From Procambarus clarkii (taxonomy: Eukaryota > Arthropoda > Malacostraca > Decapoda > Cambaridae), in NCBI RefSeq assembly GCF_040958095.1, contig NC_091214.1, positions 9,469,871 through 9,533,870 on the forward strand: a stretch of 64,000 nucleotides of DNA, given 5' to 3'. Shown one piece after another: positions 23,201 through 37,700 of this stretch. Position 1 is the stretch's first letter. Each line of letters begins with the position of its first letter. The notes beneath the pieces are model-generated. The model ran no database searches and was not told the DNA's origin. It saw only the letters and a list, made by a program, of their open reading frames with translations. The translations under genes and the position numbers were made by a program.

Positions 23201-26200
23201 CACCATAGAAGCCGCTAACACTGTTCAAATCTGATCGAACCCAGCGATCACGAGAGAGGCGGAAGGGACGTCCCAGAAGGAACCAGAACAGTCGACTAAG
23301 CCAAACCTGATCCGGCGGGTAGACCAACATCGTGAAGTTCAGGCTGCCGCACAAACCGTCGAGCAACCTCCGGGTGACCCGGGAGCCCCTCAGAAACAGA
23401 CACAGGCGAGACCGCAGCTGAAGGAGAGACTCCAGAAGAAGAGACAAGAAAGCGGTCCTAAAGTCCCACACAAAACCCAGCCAGGACCGAACCTGGGAGA
23501 GAGCCAGACGGGACTTCCGCCAGTTCACCAGGAACCCGAACCCGGCGAGCTGGGAAAGTACCAAATCCCTGGCGAGCAGACACGAGGACCGACTGGGAGC
23601 CCAAACCAGCCAGTCATCGAGGTAAGCCAACTCCCAAACACCTAACAGACGCTGACGGGTCACCACGACCCAGCTAAGGCGTGTGAACACGTGAGGCGCC
23701 AGATTCAACCCGAAAGGGAGACAACGAAAGCGGTAGCACTGATGCCCCACAACAAAACCAAGCCAGTCCCTGAACCCCAAATGAATAGGGACCTGCCAAT
23801 ACGCGTCCTTGATGTCCAGGGACACCATCCAAGCGCCTGACTCCAACAGAAGTTGGACCTGGGACAGAGTGGTCATCTGAAACGAGGGGCAAGAAACCCA
23901 AGGGTTCAGAAGGGACAAGTCCAGAATGAACCGCAGGTCCGCACAGTCCCATTTCGGAACTAGAAACAGGCAGGAAACCCATCTGAGGGACGTCGTCGAT
24001 TCGACCACGCCCAAGCACACCCACTCCAAGATGACCCAACAGAGTGCAGGAGAGGAAGCCTGCCCCATCAGCCCCGAAGGAGGAGGAGCCACCCAACGCT
24101 ACTGCAGGTTGCGAGAAACGACCTGAAACGCCCACAAATCATGAGACCAGGCATGAGAATACAGAGCAAGCCTCCCCCCCATTGCCCCGTCAATGGGGCG
24201 AACCGTGAAAGTGCCGCCGCCCCTTACGAGAACCCAACCTGCATGCACAGCGAACACCACGCCGACCAGGCACAGGTGGGACCGCATGCGGCACTGGCGC
24301 CGAACCCGACACCTGTGGCCTACCCAGACGAAAGGAACCGTGAGCCCTGGCACGACCCCACCGGGAAGGAACCCCTTGGTTTCCCTGGAGCATCAACAAC
24401 TCAGACATAGGGCGGCAAGTAGTAGAAGCCGCCTGAATATAACGCTCAACCGCAGAAGCCTAATAAAGAAGAGGACAAAAGGGAGAAGACAACCCAAGAT
24501 CCAGGGCCCAAGCGGATTCCAAGGAGGAAGCAAGGACCGCCTGTTGACACACAAAACGTGCAGCGAAAAAACGCAGCAACGCCCCACACAGGATCAGCGC
24601 AAACAGCTTCAACATGTCAGACGATGCTCGAACAGCTGAGACCAAGGCGCCAGACCCCGGAACAGCCCCAAGCGCCTGCCTTTACATCCTCCGCAAGCCA
24701 ATCTGAAGACAGTTCCAGGAGGGAAAAGAAATGCAGGACCGAAGTAAAAAAGCAACGAGCATGCAAGTCCTAAGCTGACAGGGAAGGAACCTGCACATGG
24801 AGTTGCACCGCGCCAACATCCCGCAAAAGAGCGAAGACACATTCAATAAGATGCTCAAAATCACCCCCCAGGTAAACCTGGACCACCGTCACCGCCTTAA
24901 TTATAGACCGGTATCATTGATAAGTGTAATAGTCAAAATATTGGAAAAAATAATTCAAACTAAATGGGTAGAACACTTGGAGAGAAATGATATAATATCA
25001 GACAGACAGTATGGTTTTCGATCTGGAAGATCCTGTGTATCGAATTTACTCAGTTTCTATGATCGAGTAACAGAGATATTACAGGAAAGAGATGGTTGGG
25101 TTGACTGCATCTATCTGGACCTAAAAAAGGCTTTCGATAGAGTTCCACATAAGAGGTTGTTCTGGAAACTGGAAAATATTGGAGGGGTGACAGGTAAGCT
25201 TCTAACATGGATGAAAAATTTTCTGACTGATAGAAAAATGAGGGCTGTGATCAGAGGCAATGTATCGGACTGGAGAAATGCCCCAAGTGGAGTACCACAG
25301 GGTTCAGTTCTTGCACCAGTGATGTTTATTGTGTACATAAATGATCTACCAGTTGGTATACAGAATTATATGAACATGTTTGCTGATGATGCTAAGATAA
25401 TAGGAAAGATAAGAAACTTAGATGATTGTTATGCCCTTCAAGATGACCTGGACAAAATAAGTATATGGAGCACCACTTGGTAAATAGAATTTAATGTTAA
25501 TAAATGCCATGTTATGGAATGTGGAATAGGAGAACATAGACCCCACACAACCTATATATTATGTGAAAAATCTTTAACACTTTGGCGTACCCCGCGCGCC
25601 ACCCCTCAACTGTGCGATATGGGACCCAGGGTGTCACGGGAGCGCGCGTAAATTCTGAAAAGTGTATACTCTCTTCAACTTTGTCACCTTAATTCTCGTC
25701 CTACGAGATTAAATTTGGTATCATTGTGTTCGCAATAGAATTCTCTACAGCACTAAATGCATATAAACTCCAAAAGCCCAGCTAATTACCCGCAGCAAAC
25801 AGAGAAAGTGCGAACGAGTTACCCAGGAGCGCGCAAATGCGATAAAATGTTTTCACTATTTTCACTCTGGTCACCTCAATTTTTGTCCTAGGTCTTTCAT
25901 TTTAGTCTCAATGGGTTCGCAATAGAATTCTCTAGAGGAACATTAGCATATAAAATAAAAAACCTGGTCACGCTCCAACCGCCGACGAGTTGAAGACGGG
26001 CCACGCGTTAGCCGCGAGTGAGCGCTCAGAAGCCTTCCAGCTACACTCCCAATTCCCGCCCTTTTCAAGCCTTTCTTTCGCAATTTTCTTCCTGGAAGGG
26101 CCTTGTTCATGATCACTATCCATCGTGGAGTAAGTGTAGATAGTTTTTAAAGCCGCAGTAAGAAATATAGCCACGGAAAATAGCCGAAATGTTCACACGT

Positions 26201-29200
26201 TTGAGATGCGAGGGGAGGCGACATTGGTCACAACAGTGGAGCGAAAACAATGGGCCCACGGCGTATGCCAAGCCGCCTGAGGGCCACGAGGCTCAACAAA
26301 GAAAATGGGAAGACATTGGCGCGCATTTTAAAACCAGTCCCCAAAAAATCGGATAAAAACCTGATTTTTGGCGATTATTGAAAGTGGATGACGCAATGCT
26401 GCGTCATCCCCGCCATTACTGACAGTAAATGGATGACGCAATGCTGCGTCATGCCCGGGCAAAAGTGTTAAAGAATTCTGATAAAGAAAGAGATCTAGGG
26501 GTGTTCTAGATAGAAAACTATCACCTGAGGACCACATAAAGAATATTGTGCGAGGAGCCTATGCCATGCTTTCTAACTTCAGAATGGCTTTTAAATACAT
26601 GGATGGCGATATACTAAAGAAATTGTTTACGACTTTTGTTAGGCCAAAGCTAGAATATGCAGCAGTTGTGTGGTGCCCATATCTTAAGAAGCACATCAAC
26701 AAACTGGAAAAGGTGCAAAGACATGCTACTAAGTGGCTCCCAGAACTGAAGGGTAAGAGCTACGAGGAGAGGTTAGAGGCATTAAATATGCCAAAACTAA
26801 AAGACAGAAGAAAAAGAGGTGATATGATCAATACATACAAAATAGTAACAGGAATTGATAAAATTGATAGGGAAGATTTCCTGAGACCTGGAACTTTATG
26901 AACAAGAGGTCATAGATTTAAACTAGCTAAACACAGATGCCGAAGAAATATAAGAAAATTCACTTTCGCAAACAGAGTGGTAGACGGTTGGAACAAGCGA
27001 GGTGAGGTGGTGGTGGAGGCCAAGACTGTCAGTAGTTTCAAAGCGTTATATGACAAAGAGTGCTGGGAAGACGGGACACCACGACCGTAGCTCTCATCCT
27101 GTAACTACACTTAGGTAATTACTTCACTTATTGGTGAGCATAAACAAAATACGGTCACATTTACGTAATGAACCTGTCGATTTTTTCCCCTAGAGTTGAT
27201 TCATAAATTTTTCAATATTTTCTTCTCACATTTCTAATTTATTTTTTACACTATATTAGAGTTATCATTCATATCCTTAAATTTCCCATGCTCTATGGGC
27301 TCATTTCACAAAGGAAATCTTTCATTTTAACCTATGATATGATGGGCAATATTTCCAAGTCTGCGAACTCTGCCCAACATCTTTAGCAAATCTGCACATC
27401 TCCAGCTTCAGCAAACCCTTGTTCGTTGAATTGGGCGAATAAATCCGACCTGGCAAGTGTGCATTCCAGCCAGAGATTCCCCAAATCCATGTTCACCGAA
27501 TTGAAATTCCACTGTTAATATATATTTAAGAATCACATCTATAGATATTAACAATTATTTTTAAAAGATATACATACAAGTATTGGGGTAACAGGTAATG
27601 ACTCACCCAGCTCCCATGTTTGTGAAGTCTCTCTTAGTTTGGAAAGTGTAAGCAGTAAGACCACCTGTGATGATCAAGGTCAGAGAGAATGCCTTCACAA
27701 CCACTTCTGCATCGTACATACTCACTGCGACTCCCACAGTGATGGCCTCAATCACAGTAAATGCCGCCAGTAACATGAAGTTGATGGGCACATGATGTCT
27801 GAAAGACAATTGTATTACAATAACTACAACCTCAAACAAATGTCATTAATTATAAATATATAAATCTAATGTTAAATATATATTCAAAGTAGGTATGCCT
27901 CAAATACATTACAAGAGAGCATGGTATACCCTTCCTTGTCCTCAGGCCATACATTTCTTTTTTCTTTTTAAGCAGCCACTATGGAGCTACAAAAATCTAT
28001 TATATTATTATTCAATTATAATAGATTGAATAATATTAAACCAAAATGGATAACAAAGGATCTTTAGAACTTTATAGGTAGAAAGAGGGCTTGGTAGAAA
28101 AGGATTAGGAATTGGGAAGTCAGTTTAGAACAAGAATTCGTCCAACTGGAAAGAAATGTAAAAAAAAAAAAAAAGCATTTAATGTAATGAAACGCCATTT
28201 TCTGGGTGTGACCCAGAGGCTCCTCAGAGCAATACAGGCTGATATGCTAATGTCAGACTTTGGCATCAGTCATGTGTAGGGAGTTCTGTGGGCCTACCGG
28301 GGACCTCGAGCCAGAACCTGGCCCCCTCAGAGAGGCAAGGGGAGCAATGGCCTATAGAAACCCCCGTGTGGTTGGAAGCATTCTATGTCTGCCATCGACC
28401 GGGTCGGACACCCAGAAAGGTAAGCGTCCCAAAACAAACCCCTATTCTGGTTAAAATTGCTACCAAAAGCCGAACAAGTGGATAGAACTCCCCTAAAAGA
28501 AACGAGCAAACTAGCATGACGTCACACGTCACCGCGCCGCTGTCTGTGCAGCTCCCTACCTTCCCGGGACGGAGAAGGGGAAGCCCCATACCCCCACGCT
28601 GGCGATCCACACCCCAGTTCTGAGGCTTGATGTAAAGAAAACGCGAAAACCGCCGACCAGGAGGGAGGGAGGGAGGGATGCCGGGGAGCCTCCGGGTCAC
28701 ACCCAGGGGCCAGATTCACGAAAGCACTTACGCAAACGATTACGAACCTGTACATCTTTTATCAATCTTTGACAGCTTTATTTCCAATTATTAAACAGTT
28801 AATGAGCTCCGAAGCATCAGGAGGCTGTTTATAACAATAACAACAGTTGAATGGGAAGTTTTCATGCTTGTAAACTGTATAATAAATGTAACCAAACCAG
28901 TCAAAGGTTGAGGAAAGACGTACACGTTCGTAAGTGCTTGCATAAGTGCTTTCGTGAATCTGGCTCCAGAAATTGGCGTTTCATTACATTTACCGCTGGT
29001 TTTCTGGGGGGAGCCCTGTCGGCTCCCCGGAGCTAACTACCCACAGAGGAAAATAGAAGGACTCATCCGGGAGGTGGTCGCTGCTCGCTCCGCAACTCAA
29101 AACCGAAACAACTGGCTGCAACCGCCAACCCAAGGCGACACAGGCCCGACTAGGCCCAGGAACGTGTATGAGATAACGAGCAGCCAGGACCCCGTTCGAC

Positions 29201-32200
29201 CGCCAAAAAACCCCGGGCCCGAATGTCAAACCAGGTCACGTTGCCAAAGACGGCAGCAAGAGCAACGTACGAGCACGGGGATAGACCGCAGGCTGGCTAG
29301 CTGTAAGAATCCTGCGGACGACCTGGGAAACCCACACCCGTGAACAGGGAAGACGGGAAACCAGAGCAACCCAAAACGCGTCCACGGACACAGAAGCCGA
29401 GGCTCGCAAATAACAGTGGAGAACCGCCACGGGCCACAAAACACGATGCAACCCCGGCATAACCAACCATGCATCAAAAACACAAGGACCCTTCTGGAAA
29501 GCAGCAGTCTCGCTCTTTGCCAGATAAGGAGGAGACGGCTGCAGATGAACAAACCTACCGCCCCGACTGACGGCATAGGCGGCTCATGAGCAGGCAGGAG
29601 GTGAAAGAATGCACGAGACAGCTTGCAGAACGGCTTTGAAGTAACATCAATACCGAAAGCAAGTGAAAGTGGCTTCGCCAGCGCCGTGCGAAACGAGGCA
29701 ACAGTATGAGGCAAAATAATGCCCCCCCCCCAAGAGAGGAACAAGACAATGCCAACAGAACACAGCCACCTAAAAAGGGACAGAAGGAAAAGGTAGGACC
29801 GCCAAAAAGACCCACACCGCCGCCAAGAAGAAACATGCAGGTGGGACACCAGCAACGAAGCCACCTGACCACAAACAGAAGACGAGACTCGAGGCAGAGC
29901 CGAACGAGCCGGCAAACATGGAGATGGAATGTCTGCTGTACCAAAAAACATCCCAACGCCAGCAAGCCGCCAGGAGGTAGGAAACCAAAACCCTGACTGA
30001 CTCCAGAGAAGGGACACCGTGAGACTCCGAAAACGCCAACAGGCCGGGAAAGCCAGGAATCAGAATCGAAACCTGGCAATAAGAGAGTCAAGACACAAAC
30101 AAAACACACAACATGTAGGACAAAAGGAAGCTGAGGAACGAAGAAGGTAGGCAGCAAACGGGAATGAAGGGACAGGACCAATACCAAAAACCGCTGGACC
30201 AACACGTCATCGGGAGACTGAAGATCCAGAGGGGTCATGACCACCACAAGCAAAATCCTCAGAGGATGTGACCGGATAGAGAAATACAAACCAAGGACCA
30301 CATGGGGCACACGTAACAGGGGAAACATGTTGAATAGAACGCCCAAATGAGCCGTAGAAAAGAGAAGAAGAAGCATACCAGTGTCAGAGTAGGAGACAAT
30401 AAGAATGCATGTGGAAGGGATGTGGCAGAAGCCAACCCCACACCCAGCATCAAGTGCAGATAAGAGCACCTACAAGGCTCAAGAGCCTGTAAAGAAGTCG
30501 AATGACAGGCGAGAGGCGGGACCAAGAGTCAAAGCTCATCCCCAGCAAGCACAACTAAGTGAGGACCACTAGGGGAGTACAGAGAATCCAATGTATATGG
30601 AAAAGCGAAGCCTGGTTCAGCAAGACCGTCAAGGAATGAGGGACCCAGAAAATCATGGGAACAAAGAACCCAAACAAAGAAGGCCCCAGGAAGAAGCACA
30701 GAAGGGCCAAACAAAACACAACAACCATACCCCAACACGCAACCGCAGTATCAAAACCACAGCAAAAGTCACCACATAACACCCTCGACACAGGAACATG
30801 TACCACATATCAGGCACCTCCACCTTTGCACCTTGGAACACGTTGGAGGTGGGGCCCCGAAATTCAAGCATGGGCGGACATGCATAGGAGAGGGACTGGA
30901 GGGGCATAGTCAGGAGCCGCCTCATATGGGCCAAGAGACCTCCTGCAGTCACCTGTGTTCTGATGTTTGAATCCGGAGGTTAGGAACAAGAGCTGCCACG
31001 TATGGGCCAATAGGCCTGCTGCAGGCATCCCTGTTTGTATGTTCTATGTTTTCATGTACATATGTACTCCCATTTGTACCCTCAAAAAATGAACCAGAGC
31101 CTGGACGAAGGAGACGCCAGACCGCATAAACTCACCTGCAGAACATAGGCACAGAAGGGTCATGACAACTTTACAAGGTTGGTGCCGCCGGGGGCGGTAA
31201 GGGTATCGTGCACCCGCAGCAGAGAAAACCGGGAGCACCACCTGCGGAAGCAGGGCAGAGCCACTCATGCAGGAGAAGAGGAGGGGAGAGGCGAAGGAGG
31301 CGCCTCCCCACCCAAAACGCAGGGAAAACCTGGCATCCTCCCCATAGCGGCACTCCAGAACACCCCTAGGAGCAACGGGCCACGGACTGGAGAATAAAAA
31401 GAGCCAGAGGCAAAGCACTCTAAAGAAAATGGATGGAGAACACCAGCACTGGTGCACACCGCCCGAACCAAAAATAAACTCCCACGGCGCATGCGCAGGA
31501 CACTAAAGAAAAGTACCCCAACAGTTTGTATCCCGAGTGATTCACTTAAGAGAAGAAACAGCCCAACGCACGAGAACAGAAGCCAAAAAAGGAGTAAGCA
31601 ACGACACACATAGCCGGATCATTTAATAAAAACAATGAATCGAATTGGAACCCAATCGGGCCACCAGTAGCCCAACCTGGCAACCCGGACCAGGAATATG
31701 GAAGGAAAACGAGCAGTGCCAAGACATAGCATGGAGAGAAGATACATGAACAAAAGAATGAGACAGGGCCGAAAACCAAGAGGAAGCATGGAAGAGGACC
31801 AACAACAAGCCCTAGAAAGGACCGGAGGGAAGCCTCACCGAAAGATGACAGACGTTCCAATAATACAGGAAGGAGCAAAAATCATCCTGAATCTTCAAGA
31901 ACACAGAAGCAAGCACAAATGACGAAGGCATAGAAAGGCCCAGTCGCACCCGAGACCAAAAGTCGTGCAGAACTCCAAGAAGAGGGGAATATGACGGAGA
32001 AGTCCCGTCCCAAGAAAAAGAGGGGAATAACAGAAAAGAGCACCCACCGACAGGATGGAACCAAGAGACATAAGGGACAAGGAACCTAGCCCGGGGAGGG
32101 GCCGACGCCCAACAACTCGTGCGGAGAGTAGGGGAAGGAAAAACCACACTCCACGCAACTGCAAGCCCCGCCCAGAGGGTAGAAAAAACCCCGGTGGGGT

Positions 32201-34696
32201 CCAACGGGGCCTGAGGCCTGGCAAGTCAGCACCGGGAACCCACATGGCAGACCCCGGGGCCGAGCTGTCCCCCCAAAGCCCCAGCCTCACAAGAAAAAAA
32301 CCGGGGCAGCCGTGAAAAGCACAAAGGAAGGGAGCCCACTAGCAGACTCATACAACACGGCCGGTGGAACAGGCTTGAATGCTCCTGTCGCTACCCCGGA
32401 AGGGGAATTCCCCGAGACCAACCTAGTTTCAAAACCATGGAAGTCCCGCCCCCGACCCCAAACCACAGACAGTAAGGACCCGGATGCAGGGAGGAAGGGG
32501 GGGGGGGGGGGCTTCCCGACAAGACCACCAACCAAAACGGGGCAGCCTCGGGGCTTCCGGGGAGCAAACAACCTAGCGCGTTGCTACCGAAACTCAACGT
32601 GCAACGCCCGTGCTGCCTGCACCCACATTTTCAGTATAAGACTGGGGTAACCGAGTCACAAACAAGCAACAAAACTCGCAGGACTCCAGCCCAAAGGTGT
32701 CACCGACCCCACAGGCAGCAGATGAAGCCAAAACAGTGAGAGCCACCCTGAAACAAGGGAACAGAGCAACCCTCGAACTTGCACAAAGCGAGGAGGGACT
32801 CCAGGGCCACATGAATCGGGCCCACGCTCCCCCTAGGGGTTTCCTAGGGTCCTGAGCGTTTACTATAAAAGGACTGGCGCTCAGGTAATCCCAGGCAGGG
32901 TACTGCTAACTGGCGCCCATGTTTACCAAACAACTTTCAAAGAACTGAACCCCCGGGACGTGTACACTCACGGGGACCTAGAAGGGGGGAAACCACCAGA
33001 AGAAGGAAGACAACTCAGTACAAAGGGGGAAAGAACCAAAGGCAGACCCCTCACCAGGTAGACAAACAAAAAGAAAAAGAAAACCCCACAAGAGTACAGC
33101 GTACCCAGGCGGAACAGAGCCAGTCGCTATGATTGGCGAAAACAAGCTACACAGTACCCTGCGCCCCACCAGTGCAAACTGCCCCTTACCCTAAGGCGAG
33201 CAAGGGAGACAGAACCCCCTATCACACAAAGGGCGGCCAAAAACCAAGCAGAAAATGGCCTACCAGCGGCAGGACCCAAGGAACTTGTGGAAGGTAACCC
33301 CAAGCCCCAAGGGCAGTACTTACAGGGCACCTAGGGAAGGTAACCCTAGGCGCATGCAGCCCGAGTACTGGAGACTCACTCCCGGCTCACGCACCACCTA
33401 GAAGACAGACACCACACACTAGGGACAGTGCTGAAACAACCACTGGAGCCAAAGCACACAACTGGTGCCTTTAGCATCAGCCAAAAAACTGAGGTGTGGA
33501 TCGCCGGCATGGGGGGTCTGGGGCTCCCCCTTCCCCCTCCCAAGGAGGGGGGGGGGGAGCTGCGCAGACAGTGGAACAGTGACGTGTGCTCCACTTCGAC
33601 AAAGTGTGGCACACAGGCCTAAAATATAAGATATCTGAACTAGGGCTTCCTGAGAGATTTACTACTACTCTCTGCAGCTTCATAGACAATAGAACTGCTA
33701 GGCTTAATATCGGCAGCTACTTGGGTGACGTAATAGAACTGAAAAGTGGAGTACCATAAGGAAGCTGCCTCTCCCCCACTCTATTCAACATATATATACA
33801 GCTGACCTACCTCAACCCCAACATGGAGAATACATCACATACGCTGACGATGTCACCCAAATAATTTGCCAACCTGGACCATCAAAGCCGCTACTAGCCG
33901 ACAAGACCAAGGCAGCATAAACAACTTTGAGAAGCAATGGAAAATTAGCACCAACAAACAAGTTTCAGATAACACACATTGCGAAAAGAAACCCGGACCC
34001 CATCATCCTTGACAACCATCCGATCTAATATGCGGAGGTAGGCAGAATACTGGGACTTATGATAAATAGAACAGGGATACAAATTCATGTAAGGGACTGA
34101 CTAAACAAAGCCAAAGCAGCATTAGGAAAACTGAGGAGATTCCAAAGCCTCAGTACTAACATTCAGATCCGCCATTATGAGGCTCTAGTTCGGCCGCATC
34201 TAGAGTATCCCCCAGTACCACTACACACCATAAAGAAAACTAACATGCAGAAACTGCAAGCAGTACAAAATAAGGCACTAGGGAGAGCAGCAAAACACCG
34301 TCCACCATATGATCAGATAATCCAGGAGCTCCATGAACTCCTGAACATACAGCCACTAAACATCAGACTGCAGCACCAAGCCATCAGGGTGTGGAACACC
34401 ATCGAAATGTTAGAGGACCCAATGTTAGAAAGATTGCTCCAAGATGAGACGCCCCGCTCCCACAGCTGGTAGCCCAAGAGCCTCGATTCTCTGGATGAAA
34501 ACCTCGCCCCACAGTATATAATTTCCAGATGAGATACTGACCAGATATCCTTCCCCCATAATTGGAAAACTGAGTATGTAGGTGTGTATGTATGCATGTG
34601 TGTGTATGTGAGGGTATATATGTATATGTGGATGTGTATATATATGTATATGTATATGTATATATATATGTATATATATATATGTATATATATATG

Positions 34697-34729
<33 letters not shown>

Positions 34730-37700
34730 GTATATATATATGTATATATATATATGTATATGTATGTAAATGTGTATGTATGTGAGTATATGTAGGTATA
34801 TATGTGTATATATGAACAACTAAATAAATAATAATATGTATGTATGAACAACTCGATAAATAATAATAATAAAATAAAGAGCCTTAAACAGAACAACATG
34901 TGTGGAAGCATCAGAGTGTGTATATATGAATGCTAAACAGTATTCATCTATAGACATTCAGATATGGTGAAACACATGTGAAGAGCCTCTCACACACTCA
35001 CAGCTCCCTGACAAGAGGGAGCCAGCTTAGCTTAGCTGCCAACACCCACACATCGTGTCAGCAAGGCGGACAGCCCGCCTGCTTTCATACCTCTCACTGT
35101 ATTTCCCACTTCTATACTTCCCTTCACCTATGCCTCTCCTTCCTCTTTACTTCAAAAAAGGTGACGTGTGACGTCATGTTAGTTTGCTCGTTTCTTTTAG
35201 GGGAGTTCTATCCACTTGTTCGGCTTGTGGTAACAATTTTAACCAGAATAGGGGTTTGTTTTGGGATGCTTATCTTTCTGGGTGCCAGACCCGGTCGATG
35301 GCAGACATTGAATGCTTCCAACCACACGGGGGTTTCTATAGGCCATTGTTTCCCTTGCCTCTCTGAGGGGGCCAGGTTCTGGCCGTGGTCCCCGGTAGGC
35401 CCTAGAACTCCATAAACATGACTGATGCCAAAGTCTGACATTAGCATATCAGCCTGTCTAGCTCTGGGGAGCCGACGGGGCTCCCCCCAGAAAAAGAGAT
35501 GAGGAGGGCAAAAAGAAACTATGAAATTCACATAGTAGGGCAAGCAAAGACAAGTCTTATTGTTTTTTTTTCAGTTATATCAAACAAAGATTAGGGAAAC
35601 GATAGGTTCATTAAAAACTGAGATAGGTCAGATAACTGATAATGATGAAGAAACAAGTAGTATTTTTAATAAATATTTTATCTCTGTATTTTCCAAAGAG
35701 GAACTTAATATTATGTCTTCAGCAAAACAAGTCTATGTGGGTGGGGAAGAGGACAGGTTGACTAGTCTAACAGTTACCAAGAAAGATGTTATTAAACAAA
35801 TCGTGAAACTGAAGCCAAACAAATCCCCAGGCTGCACGAAGTGTTTGCCAGGGTGCTTAAAGAATGCAAAGAAGAGCTTTGCAGGCCATTATGTGCCATA
35901 TTTAACCCTTAAACTGCGCATATTGGGGAGACCCAAAAGCAAAAAATATTAGAATTAAGTAAAAATAACAAATATGTTAAACAAATCTCCAACTTATTAG
36001 CTTCAGTGTCATGAAACTTTCATCAAAATATTTTCAGAAATTAATTTTAGACTAATTTTTTTTTAAATAAAAACATTTTGTTGATAAGGAGAACAGCTCC
36101 TATTAACTGGAACTGATGGATAATGCAGTAATAAAGAGATGCAAGCACCTGTCTGATGCACAAAGAACAATAGTAGTAAGAAGTGTCCACAAAGTAGATA
36201 TACAGCTGGAGCCTTTATAGCATTGCTGAGTAATATATAATAACACAAATAATAATGAGTATGTTATTATGCTCTATTTTGTTATACTGTACAGTAGCAC
36301 CTCTATTAACGAGTTTAATCCGTTCTGGCACTGAGCTCGTTATGTGGAAAACTCGTCTTAAGAAACAAATTTCCCCATTTAAAATAAAGGAAATAAATTT
36401 AATCTGTTCCACTCCCAAAAACATCCATACTTGTATGACTTTTTTTTATGTAAATATAATACTGCACATGTAATTATAAATGTTTTGTTGTACTGTTTTC
36501 ATGTTTACATTACCTTATGAAGACTCGCTGCTGGCTTGAGGGAGACGATGGGGAGGTGGGAAGGAGGAGAGGGGTTATGGTGTGGAAGGAGAATCCACCT
36601 CTGAGTCAGGTGGCCTCTCTTCTTGCGAGTTTCACCCCACTGGGACCTTGTTGTGGTTCACTATCACTGGCTCTTCTTTTCTCTACTTTTGCAAAGAACG
36701 TATCTATAGACAATTGCTTTTGTCTTTGTTTTAGGATGTCCCTAAAACGAGACAGCAAATAGTCATTAACCCTTAAAGTGCGCATCACGTCATATGACGT
36801 GCTGGACGTTGTTCCAGTCAACTGCGCATCACGTCATATGATGTGTTGGAGTACTACGCAAGATTTAAACGGCCCGCGGATACACGGGGTTCACCACACC
36901 TTCATCAGGGCTCTTGTAAACAGACGACATTTAAAAAAAAAATCGTGGGCCAAACTCCCGGGTGTTATTGGCCTCAGTATTGAGTGAGCAACCAAGCCTG
37001 ATGCACGCAGCATGAGCTAACAGCACTGCTGTTCAGCTTGTGACCACAGCATCGCCTAAAAATGCCAAATTATACTTGTTCATGCTATTATGTAGCGATG
37101 ATATTATTACAGAAGACCCCTGATTGTGATAAAACTGACCTGGGTTCTGATAATAGCAGGATTGTGGTGATATTTGGCGCTGTGCGCCATGGAGGGAGGA
37201 GTAATGCTGTGGGAGGGAGGGTGGTGGCGATGTCTTTTGACTGTGTGTGGCCACCTTTTATTGACTGCACTCAGCATACCAGCTTAGTGGTTCGCTATGG
37301 TGAACACAAATGTAGATACTTATATATAACGTGTGTATAGAGGGTATAAACAGCAAGAAAAGGTTTGGAGCCGCCATTTTGGTGAGGGCGGTGGCGTCGT
37401 CTGCACGACGCCATCGTGCAGACGACGGTGTTGTTTACAGGTTACCGCGATGGTCTTTGGGCACCATACCAGTTTATTTGTACAAGTATGGTGAATAAAA
37501 CAGGTAGATATTTATATATAATGTGTGTATATAGCGTAATAACAGCACACAGTATTGTTGGAGGAGAAATATTAGTGCGTCTGGCCTTGAGGGCGGCCGC
37601 CGATCAGCTGTGTGAGTAGCCACATCTTTGTGCCTTTACTCACCATACAAGCTTAGATGTACAGTTATGGTGAACAAAACATGTAGATACTTATATATAA

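Larger units (their letters stand above)
33589..35160 (+). mobile_element. 5'-truncated LINE inserted in copy B with a 10-bp target duplication
   Basis: GTGACGTGTG is present at both edges (33,579-33,588 and 35,161-35,170), and the sequence on either side is continuous DIRS-like terminal repeat. The insert ends with an A-rich tail (CTTCAAAAAAG). This is the signature of target-primed reverse transcription. Confidence 0.93.
28174..35490 (-). mobile_element. DIRS-like retrotransposon copy B, with nested insertions
   Basis: It has the same family structure as copy A: left terminal repeat from about 28,174, right terminal repeat to 35,490, an internal complementary region at 28,680-29,030, recombinase (28,990-29,730) and gag-like frame (32,287-32,571). 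It is interrupted by a MITE at 28,707-28,966 and a LINE at 33,589-35,160. The right junction is CCCCCCAG|AAAAAG, and the left side is an A-run. The element interrupts a LINE linker coding region. No reverse-transcriptase motif is present. Confidence 0.85.

Noticed and set aside
31044-32204. Minus-strand frames in copy B between gag and recombinase as reverse transcriptase
   Set aside because: I searched for LPFG..APxxFTR and YLDD-type motifs in all frames and found none. The only match in the window is at 23.2-24.4 kb.
34313-34911. Tyr/Ile-rich frames of 60-175 codons on both strands
   Set aside because: They are translations of a TA/TATG microsatellite in a LINE 3' region.
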